Source: Pseudomonadota bacterium (lineage in GTDB: Bacteria; Pseudomonadota; Gammaproteobacteria; Burkholderiales; Burkholderiaceae_C). From it: a DNA stretch of 40,320 nucleotides. The stretch lies in contig JAJZWA010000033.1 in NCBI GenBank assembly GCA_021846965.1, positions 1 through 40,320 on the forward strand. The letters run 5' to 3'. The notes below the pieces were generated by a model that searched no databases, was not told the DNA's origin, and saw nothing but the letters and a program-made list of their open reading frames with translations. Of this stretch, positions 36,138-40,320 are shown one piece after another. Each line of letters opens with the position of its first letter. The stretch's first letter is position 1. Both the position numbers and the translations under genes were made by a program.

Positions 36138-36140
36138 CAA
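36123..36140. promoter_or_regulatory. Palindromic operator candidate in the accB promoter
   Basis: TTGATGA-GTTG-TCATCAA, a perfect 7-bp inverted repeat with a 4-base spacer, covers the -35 and part of the spacer. CAATTG copies flank it at 36109-36114 and 36138-36143. The site does not match the BirA operator or the FadR or PsrA sites as I know them. A dimeric repressor is the simplest reading. Confidence 0.5.
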
Positions 36141-36333
36141 TTGGCGGGCTGTGAAGCGCGCTGCGGAAGGGTGGCCCAGCGCAGCGCAAACCTTGATGAA
36201 TGTTTCTACAAGGCCCGACAAACATCCATGATGCCGGAATTTTCCGCGACGATAAACGTTGTTCGGTGAACTTCCACAAAGGGCAGGGCGATGCATGCTC
36301 CTGCAGCCTGAGCATAGCGCATCCGGGCGGCCC

Positions 36334-36960
36334 TCAGCGCGCTGTAGCCGGGCCCGCCTCGACCAGGCCGCGAAGCGCCTGCAGGCTGCCGCGTTCGGGC
36401 GCCGCGCCGCGGCCGCCGTGCACCAGCACGCCGCGCTCGTCCTTGATCGGGTACAGGCTGAGCGTGGCCTCCAGCGACTGCGCCGGCGCACCGTTCTCGC
36501 CGGCCAGGGGCCACAGGAGTTCCAGGCGTTCCACGCTGCGCCGCCCCGCATAATGGGGTGCCTGCGAGCTTGCGTAGCGGATGCCGCGATTGATGCAGTG
36601 GATCTCGACTTCCTTCGGGTCGTCGCAGAACAGCAGCAGGTGCAGCCCCGAGTGCTCGGTGGCGGTGCCGTTCCAGACAGCGCCCGCCACGTAGGGACGA
36701 AAGGCTTCGAATTCCTGCATCAGCGCCAGGGCGGCCGCGCGCAGACGCCACAGCAGGAGTGGGTGGGTGTCGCCGTGGAACAGGGCCAGGTACTGCTCCA
36801 CCTGGGCGCGAACGTGGTCGTTGTCGGGCTGCGCATCGCTGCGGGCCCCGGGTCCGAGCACCTGATGCAGCGCCTTGCGCTTGGCGCTGGCGTAGTCCAG
36901 GCCATCTTCCACCACCAGCCGCGCGGCGACCGCGGCCAGTTCCTCGCGTAGCGGGTTCAT
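36334..36960 (-). CDS. Conserved-looking hypothetical protein divergent from mpl
   Basis: A 208-residue soluble protein of unknown function. The N-terminus MNPLREELAAVAARLVVEDGLDYASAKRKAL is helical; the rest contains EIHCINRGIRYASSQAPHY and GRRSVERLELLWPLAG. No membrane segment or signal peptide. I recall similar proteins beside mpl in other Burkholderiales, but cannot name a family with confidence. The ATG at 36960 is the first in frame. It shares a 67-base divergent promoter region with mpl. Confidence 0.7.
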   Translation of the reverse strand: MNPLREELAAVAARLVVEDGLDYASAKRKALHQVLGPGARSDAQPDNDHVRAQVEQYLALFHGDTHPLLLWRLRAAALALMQEFEAFRPYVAGAVWNGTATEHSGLHLLLFCDDPKEVEIHCINRGIRYASSQAPHYAGRRSVERLELLWPLAGENGAPAQSLEATLSLYPIKDERGVLVHGGRGAAPERGSLQALRGLVEAGPATAR

Positions 36961-37015
36961 GGGTCGAGTGTAGACCCCGGCCGACCCGTGCAGTGGCCGG
37001 GGCCGCGCCCCTTCC

Positions 37016-37021
37016 TACAAT
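37016..37021 (+). promoter_or_regulatory. mpl -10 element (TACAAT), leaderless type
   Basis: CTACAATG ends six bases before the mpl ATG, placing the transcript start at the start codon. No ribosome-binding site is present. The -35 (near 36993) is weak. Confidence 0.45.
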
Positions 37022-37027
37022 GCGCCG

Positions 37028-38398
37028 ATGCACATCCATATCCTGGGAATCTGCGGCACTTTCATGGGCGGGGTCGCGGCGCTGGCGCAGGCTGGCGGGC
37101 ATCGGGTCACCGGTTGCGACGCCCAGGTCTACCCGCCGATGAGCGAACAGCTGCAGGCGCTGGGCATCGAGCTGGTCGAGGGCTTCGGCGCGGAGCAGCT
37201 TTCGCTGCGCCCCGACCTGTGGGTCGTGGGCAATGCCGTCAGCCGGGGCAACCCGCTGCTGGAGGCCATCCTGGACGCCCAGCAACCCTACACCAGCGGC
37301 CCGCAGTGGCTGGCCGAGCATGTGCTGGCCAGGCGCTGGACCCTGGCCGTGGCCGGCACCCATGGCAAGACCACCACATCGTCCATGCTCGCCTGGATCC
37401 TCGATCAGGCCGGCTTGCGCCCGGGTTTCCTGATCGGCGGCGTGGCGCAGGACTTCGGCGTGTCCGCGCGCCTGGGCGAAGGCGAGTTCTTTGTCGTCGA
37501 GGCCGACGAATACGACACTGCGTTCTGCGACAAGCGTTCCAAATTCGTGCATTACCGGCCGCGCACGGCGATTCTCAACAATCTCGAATACGACCACGCC
37601 GACATCTTCCCCGACCTGGCGGCTATCGAGACCCAGTTCCATCACCTGGTGCGCACGGTTCCGCGGCGAGGCCGCCTGATCGTGCCGGCGCAAAGCCCCG
37701 CCCTCGACCGGGTGCTGCAGCGCGGCTGCTGGAGCGAGGTGCAACGCTTCGGGAAGCTTGCGGAGGCGGCGCAGCCCGCGTGGAGCTTCCGCGGCGACGA
37801 GCAGGACTTCGAGGTGCTGGCGCAGGGCCGGGCGGTCGGGCGGGTGCGCTGGGCGCAGATGGGTGCGCACAACCGGGACAATGCGCTTGCCGCGGTGGCC
37901 GCCGCCGCGCATGCGGGCGTGGAACCCGCGGCGGCCTGCGAAGCCCTGGGGCGTTTCCAGGGCGTGCGCCGGCGCATGCAGCTGCGCGGCCTCGAGGGCG
38001 GGGTCGAGGTCTACGACGACTTCGCCCACCACCCCACGGCCATCGCCACCACCATCGCGGGCCTGCGCCGGGCCCGCCCGGATGGGCGCATCCTGGCGGT
38101 GTTCGAGCCGCGCTCGAACACAATGAAACTGGGTTCCATGAAGCAGCAGCTGCCCGAGGCACTGGCCGGGGCCGATCTGGGATTCGGCTACGCCGGCGGC
38201 ATCGATTGGGATCTGGCCCAGGCACTGGCGCCGCTGGGCGCGCGTGCCCGCAGCCACCGCGACCTGCAGGTCCTGGTCGACGACGTGGTCGCCAGCGCCC
38301 GCCCGGGGGACCATGTGCTGGTCATGAGCAACGGTGGTTTCGGCGGCATCCACGAGCGTTTGCTGCGCGCGCTGCGCCAGGCCGCGCAGGGCCGTTGA
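37028..38398 (+). CDS. mpl: UDP-N-acetylmuramate:L-alanyl-gamma-D-glutamyl-meso-DAP ligase Mpl
   Basis: A 456-residue Mur-ligase-family enzyme that reattaches recycled murein tripeptide to UDP-MurNAc. The N-terminal Rossmann domain is HIHILGICGTFMGG, the ATP loop is AGTHGKTTTSS (from about residue 109), EADEYDTAFCDKRSKF is the Mpl-specific segment that distinguishes it from MurC, and DDFAHHPTAI and EPRSNTMKLG complete the fold. It begins at ATG 37028, right after the TACAAT box. It works together with NagZ in wall recycling. Confidence 0.95.
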   Translation: MHIHILGICGTFMGGVAALAQAGGHRVTGCDAQVYPPMSEQLQALGIELVEGFGAEQLSLRPDLWVVGNAVSRGNPLLEAILDAQQPYTSGPQWLAEHVLARRWTLAVAGTHGKTTTSSMLAWILDQAGLRPGFLIGGVAQDFGVSARLGEGEFFVVEADEYDTAFCDKRSKFVHYRPRTAILNNLEYDHADIFPDLAAIETQFHHLVRTVPRRGRLIVPAQSPALDRVLQRGCWSEVQRFGKLAEAAQPAWSFRGDEQDFEVLAQGRAVGRVRWAQMGAHNRDNALAAVAAAAHAGVEPAAACEALGRFQGVRRRMQLRGLEGGVEVYDDFAHHPTAIATTIAGLRRARPDGRILAVFEPRSNTMKLGSMKQQLPEALAGADLGFGYAGGIDWDLAQALAPLGARARSHRDLQVLVDDVVASARPGDHVLVMSNGGFGGIHERLLRALRQAAQGR

Positions 38399-38445
38399 GG
38401 GCGGGGCCGGGGCGGGCTCCCCGGCGGCGGCGGCGAGCGCCTGCC

Positions 38446-38451
38446 TACAAT
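38446..38451 (+). promoter_or_regulatory. aroC -10 element (TACAAT), leaderless type
   Basis: CCTACAATG ends seven bases before the conserved aroC start (38459). The same box-to-ATG layout is seen at mpl. The upstream ATG at 38450 falls inside the box and is therefore unlikely to be the start. Confidence 0.4.
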
Positions 38452-38458
38452 GTCGCGC

Positions 38459-39556
38459 ATGTCCGGAAACACCCTAGGTCTGCTGTTCGCCGTCACCACC
38501 TTCGGCGAGTCCCACGGCCCCGCGATCGGCTGCGTCATCGACGGCTGCCCGCCGGGCATGGTCCTGTCCGAGGCCGACATCCAGCCCGAGCTGGATCGTC
38601 GCCGCCCCGGCACCTCGCGCCACGTCACCCAGCGCCGCGAGCCCGACACCGTGGAAATCCTCTCCGGGGTCCATGAAGGCCGGACCACCGGGACGCCGAT
38701 CGCGCTGCTCATCCGCAACCAGGACCAGCGCAGCAAGGATTACGCCAGCATCGCCGAGAGCTTCCGCCCCGGACATGCCGACTACAGCTACTGGCGCAAG
38801 TACGGCATCCGCGATCCCCGCGGCGGCGGTCGGTCCTCGGCACGCCTGACGGCGCCGCTGGTGGGGGCCGGGGCGGTGGCGCGCAAGTGGCTGCGTGAAC
38901 ACCACGGCATCGAGGTCCGCGGATGCATGCAGCAGGTGGGCGAGGTGCCCATCGCCTTCCAGTCCTGGGAGCATGTGCGCGACAACGCCTTCTTCGCCCC
39001 CAATGCCGAGATCGTGCCGCGCCTGGAGGAATACATGGACTCCCTGCGCAAGTCCGGCGATTCCTGCGGCGCGCGTGTGTATGTGGAGGCCCTGGGCGTG
39101 CCGCCTGGCTGGGGCGAGCCGCTGTACGACCGCCTGGATGCCGACATCGCGCATGCGATGATGGGCCTGAACGCGGTCAAGGGCGTGGAGATCGGGGCCG
39201 GCTTCGCCAGCGTGAGCCAGAAGGGAAGCGAGCACGGTGACGAGCTGACTCCCGAGGGCTTCGCGTCCAACCATGCCGGCGGCGTGCTCGGGGGCATCAG
39301 CAGCGGCCAGCCGGTGACCGTGTCCATTGCCCTCAAGCCCACGTCCAGCATCCGCCTGCCGCGCCGCTCGGTGGACCGCAACGGGCAGCCGGCCACGGTG
39401 GAGACCCTGGGTCGGCATGACCCCTGCGTGGGCATCCGCGCCACGCCCATCGCCGAGGCCTTGCTGGCGCTGGTGCTGATGGATCATGCCTTGCGCCATC
39501 GCGCGCAATGCGCCGACGTGCGCCACGACACCGCGCCGATTCCAGGCACCATCTGA
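38459..39556 (+). CDS. aroC: Chorismate synthase
   Basis: A 365-residue FMN-dependent enzyme, the last step of the shikimate path. Motifs: [63 protein letters not shown] region (38774-38853) and GISSGQPV ... KPTSSI. The start at 38459 gives [10 protein letters not shown], the family N-terminus; the ATG at 38450 would add three residues and overlap the -10 box. It reaches 39556 intact. Confidence 0.96.
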   Translation: MSGNTLGLLFAVTTFGESHGPAIGCVIDGCPPGMVLSEADIQPELDRRRPGTSRHVTQRREPDTVEILSGVHEGRTTGTPIALLIRNQDQRSKDYASIAESFRPGHADYSYWRKYGIRDPRGGGRSSARLTAPLVGAGAVARKWLREHHGIEVRGCMQQVGEVPIAFQSWEHVRDNAFFAPNAEIVPRLEEYMDSLRKSGDSCGARVYVEALGVPPGWGEPLYDRLDADIAHAMMGLNAVKGVEIGAGFASVSQKGSEHGDELTPEGFASNHAGGVLGGISSGQPVTVSIALKPTSSIRLPRRSVDRNGQPATVETLGRHDPCVGIRATPIAEALLALVLMDHALRHRAQCADVRHDTAPIPGTI

Positions 39557-39564
39557 TCCGCTTC

Positions 39565-39593
39565 GTTGCGCCCGGCACAGCCCGGTGCGCAAC
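39565..39593. repeat. Inverted repeat downstream of aroC
   Basis: GTTGCGC (39565-39571) pairs with GCGCAAC (39587-39593), plus an inner CCGG/CCGG stem with one bulge. Six A's follow (39594-39599), i.e. there is no T-tract on the plus strand, so it is not a standard terminator for aroC. Confidence 0.6.
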
Positions 39594-39611
39594 AAAAAAC
39601 CGCCAGGCCGG

Positions 39612-39639
39612 GGAACTTGCCCGGATCTGGTGTGTCAGA
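39612..39639 (+). promoter_or_regulatory. Candidate sigma-E promoter for the CBS-domain gene
   Basis: GGAACTT (39612-39618), a 16-base spacer, then TCAGA (39635-39639) preceded by G. This matches the E. coli-type sigma-E pattern (ggAACTT-N16-gTCnnA) closely. The start would be near 39646, about 70 bases before the gene. RpoE is encoded at 20219. Confidence 0.5.
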
Positions 39640-39716
39640 CGATCCATTGCACCCGCCCCCGGCCGCATCCTGCGCGCCCCGGGGCGGCCTGACTTCGCAA
39701 CCGCAAGGAGATCGTC

Positions 39717-40211
39717 ATGCCCCATGTATCCGACATCATGACCCGCGACGTGCGTTTCATCGCGCCGGGAGACAAGCTGCAGCGCGCCGCGCAGATGATG
39801 AGCGAGCTGGACGTCGGCGCCCTGCCCGTGTGCGACGGCAAGCGCCTGGTCGGCATGGTCACCGACCGCGACATCATCGTTCGCGGCACCGCCGCCGGCC
39901 ACGATCCCGGCGAGGCCTGCGTCGCCGACGTGATGACCGGGCAGGTGTGCTGGTGCTTCGAGGACGAGCCTCTGGACGAGGTGATGCGCCAGATGGCCGA
40001 CAGCCAGGTCCGGCGCGTTCCCGTGGTCTCGCGCGACGAGGAACGCAGGCTCGTGGGCATCGTCGCGCTCGGCGATCTCGCCCACCGCGATGCGGGCGGT
40101 GATCGCGAGGGTGCGGATGCAGCAGGCAGCGCGCAGACCGACTCCGGCGCGCCCGAGCGCGCGGCGCAGGTGCTCCAGCAGGTGTCCGAGCCCTCGCGTC
40201 CGGGGCACTGA
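39717..40211 (+). CDS. Two-CBS-domain protein
   Basis: A 164-residue soluble protein of two tandem CBS motifs: VSDIMTRDVRFIAPGDKLQRAA ... GMVTDRDII (about residues 4-56) and VADVMTGQVCWCFED ... VRRVPVV ... LVGIVALGDLA (about 70-125). CBS pairs bind adenine nucleotides; stand-alone ones are often stress-linked. The last ~40 residues are low-complexity. The start has AAGGAG six bases upstream. A sigma-E-like promoter precedes it. The partner or target is unknown. Confidence 0.85.
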   Translation: MPHVSDIMTRDVRFIAPGDKLQRAAQMMSELDVGALPVCDGKRLVGMVTDRDIIVRGTAAGHDPGEACVADVMTGQVCWCFEDEPLDEVMRQMADSQVRRVPVVSRDEERRLVGIVALGDLAHRDAGGDREGADAAGSAQTDSGAPERAAQVLQQVSEPSRPGH

Positions 40212-40266
40212 GCCGCGGGCCGGCCCGAGCGCTCGCCCTTTTCCCCATCCTTCCCGGAGAACCCCC

Positions 40267-40320
40267 ATGGCCCTGGACCTCTACAGTGCCCGCGGCACGC
40301 CCGTGGAACTTCAAAGTCTC
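40267..40320 (+). CDS. Start of an unidentified gene (truncated by window end)
   Basis: ATG at 40267 with GGAGA nine bases upstream opens a frame of 18 codons (MALDLYSARGTPVELQSL) that runs off the window. It follows the CBS gene by 55 bases in the same direction. Too short to assign. Confidence 0.5.
   Translation, partial: MALDLYSARGTPVELQSL

Larger units (their letters stand above)
35901..36333. other. 433-base regulatory region upstream of accB
   Basis: It contains the accB promoter and palindrome (36110-36140), a ~200-base accB leader (35901-36103), a third TTGATGA copy (36193-36199, plus strand), and an AT-richer stretch near 36180-36290. I see no supported gene; short minus-strand frames here have no conserved features. 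Confidence 0.65.

Noticed and set aside
36110..36140. BirA (biotin operator) site at accB
   Set aside because: The palindrome is TTGATGA-N4-TCATCAA, unlike the long TTGTAAACC-type biotin operator.
36117..36551. Minus-strand frame across the accB promoter region
   Set aside because: It runs through the promoter and palindrome and overlaps the hypothetical gene at 36334-36960 in another frame; no conserved features.
39565..39599. Intrinsic terminator for aroC
   Set aside because: The stem is followed by A's, not T's, on the plus strand; on the minus strand the T-run precedes the stem. Kept only as an inverted repeat.

Overview
The window is about 40 kb of GC-rich DNA (roughly 70% G+C by eye) packed with chromosomal housekeeping genes. 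Gene content and order point to a betaproteobacterium of the order Burkholderiales: yceD-rpmF-plsX-fabH-fabD-fabG-acpP-fabF, then rpoE-rseA-mucD-lepA-lepB-DUF4845-rnc-era-recO-pdxJ-acpS-nagZ, then accB-accC-prmA-DUF3426 on the opposite strand. The genus cannot be fixed from the sequence alone. I see no rRNA, tRNA, insertion sequence, prophage or CRISPR array.

Layout. 1-1725: end of a branched-chain amino-acid ABC transporter operon (livM end, livG, livF). 1814-3772: a flavin/2Fe-2S reductase and a divergent YeeZ-like SDR protein. 3843-7025: RNase E (minus strand), with a 655-base divergent region before rluC. 7681-10524: rluC, a phosphoglycolate-phosphatase-like HAD enzyme and an S49 (SppA-type) peptidase. 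10546-12869 (minus strand): an RsmI-like methyltransferase, Maf/YceF, and a two-gene YeeE/YedE transporter. 13067-19635: ribosomal protein L32 and the fatty-acid/phospholipid synthesis cluster. 19654-23318: a YgfX-like membrane protein, sigma-E, an anti-sigma factor and a DegP/MucD protease (envelope stress). 23623-31512: lepA to nagZ, mostly overlapping or tightly spaced genes for translation, secretion, RNA processing, DNA repair, PLP and ACP maturation, and peptidoglycan recycling. 31535-36960 (minus strand): a zinc-ribbon DUF3426 protein, prmA, the acetyl-CoA carboxylase genes accC and accB, and a conserved hypothetical gene. 37028-40320: mpl, aroC, a CBS-pair protein and the start of one more gene.

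The genes form one envelope/lipid theme: malonyl-CoA supply (accBC), fatty-acid synthesis (fab/acpP/plsX), ACP activation (acpS), peptidoglycan recycling (nagZ, mpl) and surveillance (rpoE/rseA/mucD). No novel multi-gene system is evident. The points most worth a second look are non-coding or structural: a possible 64-nt RNA ending in the only clear U-tract terminator I found, just upstream of lepA; a perfect palindrome inside the accB promoter; a sigma-E-like promoter in front of the CBS-domain gene; lack of rseB together with an anti-sigma factor of unusual tail; leaderless-looking promoters at mpl and aroC; and in-frame minisatellites in three proteins, the most striking being about 25 tandem Pro-Pro-Glu-Val units in the DUF3426 protein.
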